Shown here piece by piece: positions 8,677 to 16,025 of a stretch of DNA of 64,000 nucleotides. How positions within the stretch are numbered: position 1 is the stretch's first letter; every line of letters begins with the position of its first letter. Both the position numbers and the translations under genes were made by a program. A model generated the notes under the pieces. The model had not been told where the DNA came from, searched no databases, and saw only the letters and a list, made by a program, of their open reading frames with translations. The DNA comes from JASHUC01 sp035606175 (lineage in GTDB: Bacteria > Pseudomonadota > Gammaproteobacteria > Steroidobacterales > Steroidobacteraceae), in NCBI GenBank assembly GCA_035606175.1, contig DATNFW010000065.1, forward strand, positions 28,957 to 92,956. Direction: 5' to 3'.

Positions 8677-8711
8677 CGTCGTTATCATCGCGCGATATGG
8701 TTTTAACGACG
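8677..8711. promoter_or_regulatory. inverted repeat upstream of the hyi-like gene
   Basis: Perfect 8-base arms CGTCGTTA (8677-8684) and TAACGACG (8704-8711) flank a 19-base loop that contains CGCGCGATAT. The element ends 13 bases before the GTG start of the hydroxypyruvate isomerase-like gene. It could be a regulator site or a leader hairpin that covers the translation start. Nothing else supports either role, and short inverted repeats are common in GC-rich DNA. Confidence 0.3.
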
Positions 8712-8724
8712 ACGGCGGCCGCGC

Positions 8725-9537
8725 GTGCTCAAATTCTCCGTGAATCTCAGCCTCCTCTTTCGCGAGCGGCCGCTTCTCGAGCGCTTCGCGTCCGCGCGTG
8801 CGGCGGGCTTCGGCGCCGCGGAGATTCAAGTCCCGTATGAATGGCCGGCCGGGGAGATCGCGCGCGCGGCAAACGAGGCGAGCCTGCCCGTCGTGCTGAT
8901 CAACGCGCCGCTCGGTCCGGACTCGAGCTCACCGGGCATGGCCTGCCGGCCCGAGCATCGGGCCGCCTTCCGCGAGTCGCTCGAGCGCGCGGCGGAGTAT
9001 GCCGAGGCGCTGCGCGCCCCGTGCGTCAATGTTCTCACGGGGCGTGCGGCGGGTGCCGAGCGCGAGCAGTGCCTCGGGCTGCTCGTCGAGCACCTCTCGC
9101 TCGCCGCGGAAGTGCTGGCACGCGTCGGCTCGCGGCCGCTTCTCGAGATGATCAATCCCCACGATGTTCCCGGCTATTGCATAACGAGCTTCGATGCGGC
9201 GATGGAGATTCTCTCCCGCTCCGATCCGCGCCTTGGCCTGCAGTTCGATATCTATCATGCGGCGCGTCTCGGGCTCGATCCGGCGGCCGCATTCAGTGCC
9301 GTGCACGAGCGCGTCGCTCATGTTCAGTTCGCGGACAGCCCGGGGCGGCACGAGCCCGGGACGGGTGCGCTCGATTTCAACCGGATCTTCGCCGCCATCG
9401 AGCAAACCGGCTACACGGGCTGGCTCGGGGCGGAGTACCACCCCTCCGTGCAAACGGCGGACACCCTCGACTGGCTCCGTACGCGGTGCGCGCCTCAGGC
9501 GGCGGTACCCGGGGCGCAGGACGCGCGCGGCCGGTAG
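8725..9537 (+). CDS. hyi: hydroxypyruvate isomerase-like TIM-barrel protein
   Basis: The 270-residue protein is a xylose-isomerase-like TIM barrel of the hydroxypyruvate isomerase (Hyi/YgbM) group. It opens MLKFSVNLSLLFRERPLLER, as the family does. The family signature SPGRHEPGTGALDF lies near residues 209-222, and metal/catalytic acids are present in LLEMINPHD, LQFDIYH and GAEYHP. The family interconverts hydroxypyruvate and tartronate semialdehyde in glyoxylate metabolism; some relatives act on other 2-oxo sugars. The start is a GTG at 8725. No glyoxylate carboligase or glycerate kinase is nearby, so the pathway role is open. Confidence 0.85.
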   Translation: MLKFSVNLSLLFRERPLLERFASARAAGFGAAEIQVPYEWPAGEIARAANEASLPVVLINAPLGPDSSSPGMACRPEHRAAFRESLERAAEYAEALRAPCVNVLTGRAAGAEREQCLGLLVEHLSLAAEVLARVGSRPLLEMINPHDVPGYCITSFDAAMEILSRSDPRLGLQFDIYHAARLGLDPAAAFSAVHERVAHVQFADSPGRHEPGTGALDFNRIFAAIEQTGYTGWLGAEYHPSVQTADTLDWLRTRCAPQAAVPGAQDARGR

Positions 9538-9552
9538 GAAGTCCGCGCGCGC

Positions 9553-10446
9553 TCAACCAACCGGCAGCGACAGGAGCGTTGCGCCGATCCGGGTCGGAAT
9601 CACCCACACTCGCCCGGGCTCCTCGTGGATTACGGGATCGCCGGGGCGGCACTCGGGACATTGCGGCTTGTGAGACAGGTCGGCGAAGTGCCGGTTTGCC
9701 GACTCGAGCGTCGCGGGACTCGTGAGGCGTGCGATCACGACCGCAAGGGCGTGGCTCAGGTCGAGCGCTGCCGCGCTCATCTCCTCATCGAGCTCACCCC
9801 CGGAGCGGAAAGCGGCGGCAGACTCTCGCGGACGACCCCAATCGGCCACGATCGGCCGCCCGTAGCGGCGGATGTTGAATCGCGTGTCGCTCTGCCCCGC
9901 CGCCCCCGCATAGTGGATCAACCTCACGCTGGCTCGCGCGACGAGCTGAACCGTGTGCAACTGGTCCTCGAGCTCGCATTTGAAAGTGGCGACCGCAGCG
10001 TCCTGGCCGGTGAGCTGAGCGAGTTCCGCGTCCGCATCGGCGCTCGAGGTGACGATCTTGAGCGCACGCCAAGGCCAGTTCGCCTGTTGCGCAGGATCGA
10101 GGGCTGCCGAGATGGCGGCGAAGAATCCCCGATCGGTCTGTTCGGTCTGCCAGGCGCGGGGAAGCGGGTCCCAGCCGTCCCGCGCATAGCGACGGATGAT
10201 CGGCACGGCAGCGTAGAGTCCAAGCTTCAACGCGAGCTGCTCTGCCTCCGCGGGCGGCAGCGGATGGGCGTGATGCACGACGGTGAGCGCCATGGGCGCA
10301 GCGACGATCACCAGCGTGGGACGCTGATCCGGCGAGAGAGCGGCGGCAGGCGCCGGTGCCGACGCGTTCACCCAGGTGGGCAGCAGGACGAGCGTAACGG
10401 CCGCCCACGAGATCGAGACGCGCCGCGCGGCGCTCCATATGCGCAT
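9553..10446 (-). CDS. secreted hypothetical protein
   Basis: I recognise no family. Starting at the ATG at 10446 gives 297 residues with a clear signal peptide (MRIWSAARRVSISWAAVTLV, cleavage probably near NASA). The mature protein is mixed alpha/beta and near its end has a CPEC pair (PQCPECRPGD) before a beta-rich tail (VWVIPTRIGATLLSL), which might bind a metal or form a disulfide. A start at 10524 is possible but would place the leader internally. It is convergent with the hyi-like gene (15 bases between stops) and divergent from the SDR at 10546. Confidence 0.6.
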   Translation of the reverse strand: MRIWSAARRVSISWAAVTLVLLPTWVNASAPAPAAALSPDQRPTLVIVAAPMALTVVHHAHPLPPAEAEQLALKLGLYAAVPIIRRYARDGWDPLPRAWQTEQTDRGFFAAISAALDPAQQANWPWRALKIVTSSADADAELAQLTGQDAAVATFKCELEDQLHTVQLVARASVRLIHYAGAAGQSDTRFNIRRYGRPIVADWGRPRESAAAFRSGGELDEEMSAAALDLSHALAVVIARLTSPATLESANRHFADLSHKPQCPECRPGDPVIHEEPGRVWVIPTRIGATLLSLPVG

Positions 10447-10545
10447 ATCGGTCGCATGATACGCCACCCCCGCCGCCCACTCGCAGCTGTGTGTAAGATG
10501 CGCCGACCCGGAATCGACGGGCATCTCAATCGGAGGCGGCCGGTT

Positions 10546-11376
10546 ATGAAGATCGCTGAGCTGTTCAAAGTAGAGGGCTACGGCGTCGTCGTCACGGGCG
10601 GTGCGAGCGGCCTGGGGCTCGGCTACGCCGAGGCGCTCGCCGAGAACGGCGCGCGCGTGACGCTGCTCGATGTGGATTCACGCCGCATCGAGGAGGAGAC
10701 CGCTCGACTGCGCAAGGCCGGGTACGACGTGCGCGGCGAAGCTGTCGATGTCACCGACCACCCCGCGCTCGACCGGGCGATCGATGCGGCGGCGGAGACG
10801 TACGGCCGGCTCGATGTCGTATTCGCGAATGCCGGCATCGACTCCGGTCCTGGATTCGTGAGCGGCTGGGTAGGCGAGGCGCGCCCCCGCAACCCCGAGG
10901 GCGCGCTCGAGAGCTACACCGACGAGCGCTGGAACCGCGTCATCGACATCAACCTCAACGGCGTGTTCGCGACGCTCCGCGCAGCGGCGCGTCATATGAA
11001 GCCGCGAGGCCGCGGACGCATCATCGTCACGACCTCCCTCGCCGCGGTCAAATGCGAGGGCGTCATCGGCGCGGCCTACATGGCTGCGAAGGCGGGAGCA
11101 GCGCATCTCGTCGAGAATGTGGCGCTCGAGCTCGCCGCCTACGACATTACGGTCAATGCAATCGCACCCGGGTTCTTCATCACCAATATCGGTGGCGGCC
11201 ACGCCAAGAATCCGGAAGTGCAGCGCATGGTTTCCAAGTGGGTGCCGATGCACCGCGTCGGCTTCCCCAAAGACATCAAAGGGCTCGCGCTATTCCTCGC
11301 CTCGCCCGCCTCGGCGTACGTGACGGGGCAACAGATCATCATCGACGGCGGCTGGGGGCTCGGGATGGCGGACTGA
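10546..11376 (+). CDS. short-chain dehydrogenase/reductase
   Basis: This classical SDR has 276 residues. The cofactor motif TGGASGLG is at residues 17-24, an acidic residue after strand 2 (LLDVDSRR) favours NAD(H), NAG follows strand 4, and the catalytic Ser and YMAAK motif (Tyr, Lys) are intact. A C-terminal SPASAYVTGQQIIIDGGW closes the fold as in the FabG-like group. The start at 10546 has GGAGG nine bases upstream. It is divergent from the secreted unknown. The substrate, probably a hydroxy/keto pair, cannot be predicted. Confidence 0.88.
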   Translation: MKIAELFKVEGYGVVVTGGASGLGLGYAEALAENGARVTLLDVDSRRIEEETARLRKAGYDVRGEAVDVTDHPALDRAIDAAAETYGRLDVVFANAGIDSGPGFVSGWVGEARPRNPEGALESYTDERWNRVIDINLNGVFATLRAAARHMKPRGRGRIIVTTSLAAVKCEGVIGAAYMAAKAGAAHLVENVALELAAYDITVNAIAPGFFITNIGGGHAKNPEVQRMVSKWVPMHRVGFPKDIKGLALFLASPASAYVTGQQIIIDGGWGLGMAD

Positions 11377-11421
11377 GCGGGCACTGAGCGGCCATCGCGC
11401 TCCGATACGAAGCTCGAAACC

Positions 11422-12648
11422 TCAATCCGCGAAGATCATCGCCGGGTGCTCCAGGCGCTCCCTGAGCGACTGAATCATCGCCGCAGCGTCGTACCCATCG
11501 ACGAAGCGGTGATCGAATGAGGAGGAGAGATTCATCATGCGCCGCACGACGATCGATCCGTCCACGACGACCGGCCGCTCGACGGCGCGATTGACGCCGA
11601 CGATCGCGAGCTCCGGAGCATTGATGATGGGTGTCGAGGCGATCCCTCCGAGCTTGCCCAGGCTCGTGACGGTGATCGTCGAGCCGGAAAGCTCCGCGCG
11701 CGTCGCCTGGTTCGTCCGAGCGGCCTCCGAGACACGGCGGATCTCGCGCGCGAGATCGTCGAGCGAGCGCCGCTCGGCGTGGCGGACGACCGGCACCTTG
11801 AGTCCCTCGGCCGTTTGAGTCGCGATGCCGACATGCACCGCGCGATGCCGCACGATGACGCCGCGCGCTGCATCGTAGAGGCCATTGCATTGCGGATGCT
11901 CGGCAACCGTGCGAGCGAGCGCGAGCACGAGGAACGGCAGATATGTGAGCGACGCCGTGCCCTGCGCACGCCGGCTGTTGAGATAGACGCGCAGCCGCTC
12001 GAGCTCGGTCACGTCGACTTCCTCGACGTACGAGAAATGCGGGATGTTGCGCGCGCTCTCGCTCATGCGCTCGGCGATGACCCGCCGCACACCGATGACC
12101 CGAATCTCCTCCGTCGCATCCCCTGCCGCCGCGGGAGCTCGTACTGGGCGATCGGGGCTTCCGCTCGCCGCCTCGTCCGCTGCGGTTGCGCGGCTCTCCT
12201 CGCCCAAGTGCGCTTCGAGATCGCTCCGCAGAACTCGACCGTGGGGCCCGGAGCCCTCGATGCTCGCGAGATCGATGCCCGCTTCGCGTGCGCGACGGCG
12301 GATCGCCGGCGATGTGAGCACGCGACTGCCGCTCGCCGCATGCGAGGCGCTGCCGTCCCGCGCGGCCGGCTTCGCCCCGGATGCCGCCTTGCCGGCGCGC
12401 TCTGCGGCCTCTGTCTCAAATACGACGAGCTCCGATCCCACCGCCACTTTCTCCGCCGGCTCACCCCGTACCGACACGATGCGCCCGGAAACCGGCGCGG
12501 GCACCTCCACGGTCGCCTTCTCGGTCATCATCTCGACGAGCGGATCGTCCTCCGCGACCGTGTCGCCCGGCTTCACGCGCCAGGCGACGATCTCCGCATC
12601 GACGGTGCCCTCGCCGAGATCCGGCAGTTTGAAAACGTAGCGGCTCAC
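11422..12648 (-). CDS. bkdB: branched-chain 2-oxoacid dehydrogenase E2 (acyltransferase)
   Basis: The 408-residue dihydrolipoamide acyltransferase has one N-terminal lipoyl domain with the lipoylated lysine K44 in TEKATVEV. A peripheral subunit-binding domain follows (SPAIRRRAREAGIDL), and the C-terminal catalytic domain ends with the active-site motif DHRFVDG. A GTG at 12648 is chosen as start because the lipoyl domain begins immediately (SRYVFKLPDLGEG). It follows the E1beta gene by 22 bases. It transfers branched acyl groups to CoA after decarboxylation of the oxoacids made by the aminotransferase at the head of the operon. No E3 lipoamide dehydrogenase gene is in the window. Confidence 0.9.
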   Translation of the reverse strand: MSRYVFKLPDLGEGTVDAEIVAWRVKPGDTVAEDDPLVEMMTEKATVEVPAPVSGRIVSVRGEPAEKVAVGSELVVFETEAAERAGKAASGAKPAARDGSASHAASGSRVLTSPAIRRRAREAGIDLASIEGSGPHGRVLRSDLEAHLGEESRATAADEAASGSPDRPVRAPAAAGDATEEIRVIGVRRVIAERMSESARNIPHFSYVEEVDVTELERLRVYLNSRRAQGTASLTYLPFLVLALARTVAEHPQCNGLYDAARGVIVRHRAVHVGIATQTAEGLKVPVVRHAERRSLDDLAREIRRVSEAARTNQATRAELSGSTITVTSLGKLGGIASTPIINAPELAIVGVNRAVERPVVVDGSIVVRRMMNLSSSFDHRFVDGYDAAAMIQSLRERLEHPAMIFAD

Positions 12649-12670
12649 GGGGTGCTCGCGCGACGGTGGC

Positions 12671-13687
12671 TCACGACGCCTCCATGACGCGCCGGATCGC
12701 GGCGCCGATGCGCTCGGGCCCCGGGAAATACTCCCACTCGAACGCATGCGGATACGGCGTATCCCAGCCGGTCACGCGCTCGATCGGTGCCTGGAGATTC
12801 CAGAAGCACTCCTCTTGGACGGTCGCCGAGAGCTCCGCGCCGAAGCCGCTGAAGCGCGTGGCCTCGTGCACGATCACGCACCGTCCGGTGCGGCGCACGG
12901 ACTCGCAAATCGTGTCGGTGTCGAGTGGCACGAGAGTGCGCAAATCGATGATCTCTGCATCGGCGCCCGCGAGCCGCACGGCCGCCTCGGCGACGTGCAC
13001 CATCGTCCCATACGCGAGGATCGTGAGATCCTCTCCTTTGCGCACGATCTCGGCGCGCGCGAGCGGCAACGTGAAATGACCCGGAGGCACTTCCCCTCTC
13101 GGGTGCGTGCTCCACGGTACGGCAGGCTTGTGCCAGTCGCCATCGAACGGTCCGTTGTAGAGACGCTTCGGCTCGAAGAAGATCACCGGGTCATCGTCCT
13201 CGATCGAGGCGATGAGCAGACCCTTGGCATCGTAGGGGTTCGAGGGCATGACGACCTTGATCCCGCACACGTGCGTGAAGATGCCCTCCGGGCTCTGCGA
13301 ATGCGTCTGCCCGCCGCGGATGCCCCCGCCGCAGGGCATGCGGACGGTCACCGCCGAGGAAAACTCACCGGCCGTCCGGTACCGGAGCCGCGCGAGCTCG
13401 CTCACGATCTGATCGAACGCGGGGTAGACATAGTCCGCGAATTGCACTTCCGCGACGGGCCGCAGCCCGTTAACGCCCATGCCGATCGCAGCGGCGACGA
13501 TCCCGCCCTCGGCGATCGGCGTGTCGAGCACGCGATACTCCCCGTACTTTCGCTGCAGACCGTCGGTGCACCGGAATACCCCACCGAAATAGCCCACGTC
13601 CTCTCCCATCACGACGACGGAGGCGTCGCGGCCGAGCATCACGTCGAGCGCGGAATTGACGGCCTGCACCATGTTCATCTGCGCCAC
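12671..13687 (-). CDS. bkdA2: branched-chain 2-oxoacid dehydrogenase E1 beta subunit
   Basis: This 338-residue transketolase-like subunit has the E1beta hallmarks: MVQAVNSALD at the N-terminus, GEDVGYFGGVFR, the central PCGGGIRGGQTHSQS region and the C-terminal domain with IIDLRTLVPLDTDTI. These match the branched-chain oxoacid dehydrogenase (BCKDH) branch better than pyruvate dehydrogenase. It lies three bases after the E1alpha stop, so the heterotetramer subunits are made together. The complex oxidatively decarboxylates oxoacids from Val, Leu and Ile in the cytoplasm. Confidence 0.92.
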   Translation of the reverse strand: MAQMNMVQAVNSALDVMLGRDASVVVMGEDVGYFGGVFRCTDGLQRKYGEYRVLDTPIAEGGIVAAAIGMGVNGLRPVAEVQFADYVYPAFDQIVSELARLRYRTAGEFSSAVTVRMPCGGGIRGGQTHSQSPEGIFTHVCGIKVVMPSNPYDAKGLLIASIEDDDPVIFFEPKRLYNGPFDGDWHKPAVPWSTHPRGEVPPGHFTLPLARAEIVRKGEDLTILAYGTMVHVAEAAVRLAGADAEIIDLRTLVPLDTDTICESVRRTGRCVIVHEATRFSGFGAELSATVQEECFWNLQAPIERVTGWDTPYPHAFEWEYFPGPERIGAAIRRVMEAS

Positions 13688-13690
13688 GAC

Positions 13691-14983
13691 TCAATCCTCG
13701 GCGCCCGACGATTGCTCGGGAGAGGCTTCCCCGGACCGAGCCGCGAGCAGCGCCTCGAGCTCGCGCCGCTGGCGCGCGAGGTGCGGCGGCATCTCTTTGA
13801 AAACGTCCTCGAACATCGAGAGCGGATCGAGCGTTGGGCCCTCGGTGAGGGTTCCGTAGCGCACCGCCTCCTTCCAGGCCTCGGCGATGTGCCCGTCGAG
13901 CTCCTTTTCGAGCGCAGCCTCGCGCTCGGCGGACCATTCCCCGAGCGCGATCAGATGTCGTGCGAGGCGCTCGATGGGATCCCCGAGCGGCCATGCCTTC
14001 CATTCCTCTTGCGGGCGATAGCGCGAGGGATCATCGCTCGTCGAGTGCGCCGATGCTCGATAGGTCACATGCTCGATGAGGGTCGGTCCTCCCCCGCGCC
14101 GCGCGCGCTCGGCCGCCCACTGCGTGACGGCATAGACCGCGAGGAAATCGTTGCCGTCGACGCGCATGCCCGGGATTCCGTATCCCGGTCCGCGTGCCGC
14201 GAATGTCCGGTGCTCCCCGCCCGCGAATCCCTGGAACGTCGAGATCGCCCATTGGTTGTTGACGATATTGAGGATCACGGGCGCCTGATAGACCGCCGCG
14301 AACGTGAGCGCATGATGAAAGTCCGCCTCTGCGCTCGAGCCCTCGCCGATCCAGGCGGCGGCGAGCCGGTCCTCGCCCCGGATCGCCGCGGCCATCGCCC
14401 AGCCGACCGCCTGCGGAAATTGAGTCGCGAGATTGCCGGAGATCGAGAAGATGTTGCCGCTCGCCGAGTGGTACATCACCGGCATCTGCCGGCCCTTGCA
14501 CATGTCGCGCGTGTTTGAGAGGCACTGGCACATCAACGCGACGAGGCTCGAGCCGCGGGCGATGTGCAGGCCCTGATTGCGGTAGGAGGGAAACAGCATG
14601 TCGCCCGGACGCAGCGCCATCGCGGCGGCGACCGAGACCGCCTCCTCGCCCGTCGATTTCATGTAGAACGAGATCCGCCCCTGGCGCTGGTTGCGCAGCA
14701 TCCGCTCGTCGAAACGGCGCGTGAGCACCATGTGGCGCAGGCCGACCTGCAGGTCCTCGGGGTCGAGCCTGGGATTCCAGGGACCGACGGCGTGATGTTC
14801 CTCATCGAGCACGCGCACCATCTCGGATGCGAGCGGCTCGAGCTCGCGGAGCGCCGCCGTCGTGTCGGGCCTCTCGACGGCGCCCGCGCGCGGCACTTTC
14901 AAATAGCTGAAGTCGGGCCGATCCCCAGGTCGGGCAGGCGGATGAGGAACGTGAAGGCGCGAAACCCTGCGGGCGGCGGCCAT
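13691..14983 (-). CDS. bkdA1: branched-chain 2-oxoacid dehydrogenase E1 alpha subunit
   Basis: The protein of 430 residues contains the thiamine diphosphate-binding fold of E1alpha. The motif starts GEGSSAEADFHHAL and ends IVNNQWAIS; the canonical GDG is GEG here, a variant compatible with cofactor binding. The phosphorylation-loop equivalent is YRASAHSTSDDPSRYR. The LTRRFDERMLRNQRQGRISF segment is typical of the BCKDH alpha branch. Its ATG overlaps the aminotransferase stop by one base (TGATG), indicating coupling. A roughly 40-residue N-terminal extension rich in Pro and Arg precedes the conserved part. Confidence 0.92.
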   Translation of the reverse strand: MAAARRVSRLHVPHPPARPGDRPDFSYLKVPRAGAVERPDTTAALRELEPLASEMVRVLDEEHHAVGPWNPRLDPEDLQVGLRHMVLTRRFDERMLRNQRQGRISFYMKSTGEEAVSVAAAMALRPGDMLFPSYRNQGLHIARGSSLVALMCQCLSNTRDMCKGRQMPVMYHSASGNIFSISGNLATQFPQAVGWAMAAAIRGEDRLAAAWIGEGSSAEADFHHALTFAAVYQAPVILNIVNNQWAISTFQGFAGGEHRTFAARGPGYGIPGMRVDGNDFLAVYAVTQWAAERARRGGGPTLIEHVTYRASAHSTSDDPSRYRPQEEWKAWPLGDPIERLARHLIALGEWSAEREAALEKELDGHIAEAWKEAVRYGTLTEGPTLDPLSMFEDVFKEMPPHLARQRRELEALLAARSGEASPEQSSGAED

Positions 14984-15999
14984 CAGCGTACCGGCGTCAG
15001 CCAGCCGAACTCATCGGGCGATTCGCCGCGTTGAACTGCAATGAGCGCGGCGCGCAGCGCCTGCGTCTCCCCTCCTACCTCGCCGTTGCCGACACGATGC
15101 TCGCGGCCGCCGTGGATCAGCGTGCCGACACCCGTCAGCACCGCCGCGGTCCCGGAGAGCGCCGCCTCCCCGTCCGGCCTGGCGATCCAGGCGAGCGTCT
15201 CATCGAGCGTCACGATGCGCTCGCTCACGTCGTAGCCGCGAGCGCGCGCGAGCGTCAGGAGCGAATCGCGGGTGACCCCGTGCAGGAACGTCGCATCGAG
15301 GCTGCGCGTGAGGATCTGCTTGCCGCGGATCAGCAGGAAATTAGCAGCTCCCGTCTCCTGCACCTCGCCTCCCGGACAGAAAAGAACCTGGTCCGCTTGA
15401 AACTCGCGCCGCGCGGCAAGCGTGGGGCCGAGTGCGGCCGCGTAATTGCCGCCGGTCTTGACCATGCCGAGATTGGGCGCGGTGCGCGCGGCGAGCTGGA
15501 CGAAAATCTTGAGAGGCTTGAGCCCGCCTGCGAAGTAATCCCACACGGGACTCGCGAGCACGACGAGGCATGCCTCGCTCGCCGCAGTACCTGCCGCGCC
15601 GATATTGGGAACGGTGCCGAAGAGTACGGGACGCAAATAAAGCGCACCCGGCGCTTCGGGCACCTCGTCGCGGCAGCGCTCGACGAGCGAGACGACCATG
15701 TGCGCGACTTGAGCTCGATCGGGCTCCGGCAATGCGAGCAGCCGCGCGCTCTGCCTGAAGCGCTCGATGTGGCTCGCGAGCCTGAAGATGTGAATGCCGC
15801 CGTCGGCACGCCGGTAGGCCTTGAAGCCCTCGAAGCAGGAGCTGCCGTAGTGCAGCGCGTGCGCAGCCGGGTGAATGGGCAACGGTGCGGTTGCCTCCAG
15901 CCGGTCCGCTTGCCATGAGCCGCCTCGATACCAGGCGATCGCCATCGAATCCGTCAGCACGCTGCCGAAGGGCGCCTGACGCGGAGTGCTCGTATTCAT
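14983..15999 (-). CDS. ilvE: branched-chain amino acid aminotransferase
   Basis: This 338-residue fold-type IV PLP enzyme has the class IV signature features: the HALHYGSSCFEGFKAYR region that opens the active site, the PLP lysine in MVKTGGNYAAAL, and EVQETGAANFLLI before the C-terminal LPGVTRDS-like segment (FLHGVTRDSLL). It transfers the amino group of Leu, Val or Ile to 2-oxoglutarate. Being first in an operon with E1alpha, E1beta and E2, it probably feeds branched oxoacids straight into the dehydrogenase, for amino acid breakdown or to make primers for iso-branched fatty acids. Confidence 0.92.
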   Translation of the reverse strand: MNTSTPRQAPFGSVLTDSMAIAWYRGGSWQADRLEATAPLPIHPAAHALHYGSSCFEGFKAYRRADGGIHIFRLASHIERFRQSARLLALPEPDRAQVAHMVVSLVERCRDEVPEAPGALYLRPVLFGTVPNIGAAGTAASEACLVVLASPVWDYFAGGLKPLKIFVQLAARTAPNLGMVKTGGNYAAALGPTLAARREFQADQVLFCPGGEVQETGAANFLLIRGKQILTRSLDATFLHGVTRDSLLTLARARGYDVSERIVTLDETLAWIARPDGEAALSGTAAVLTGVGTLIHGGREHRVGNGEVGGETQALRAALIAVQRGESPDEFGWLTPVR

Positions 16000-16025
16000 A
16001 GCGGCGGATTATACGGCCTCGGGAC

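Noticed and set aside
12746..14518. Open frame of 590 codons antisense to E1beta and E1alpha
   Set aside because: Both E1 genes have clear thiamine-enzyme motifs and coupled junctions, so the antisense frame is a codon-bias artefact.
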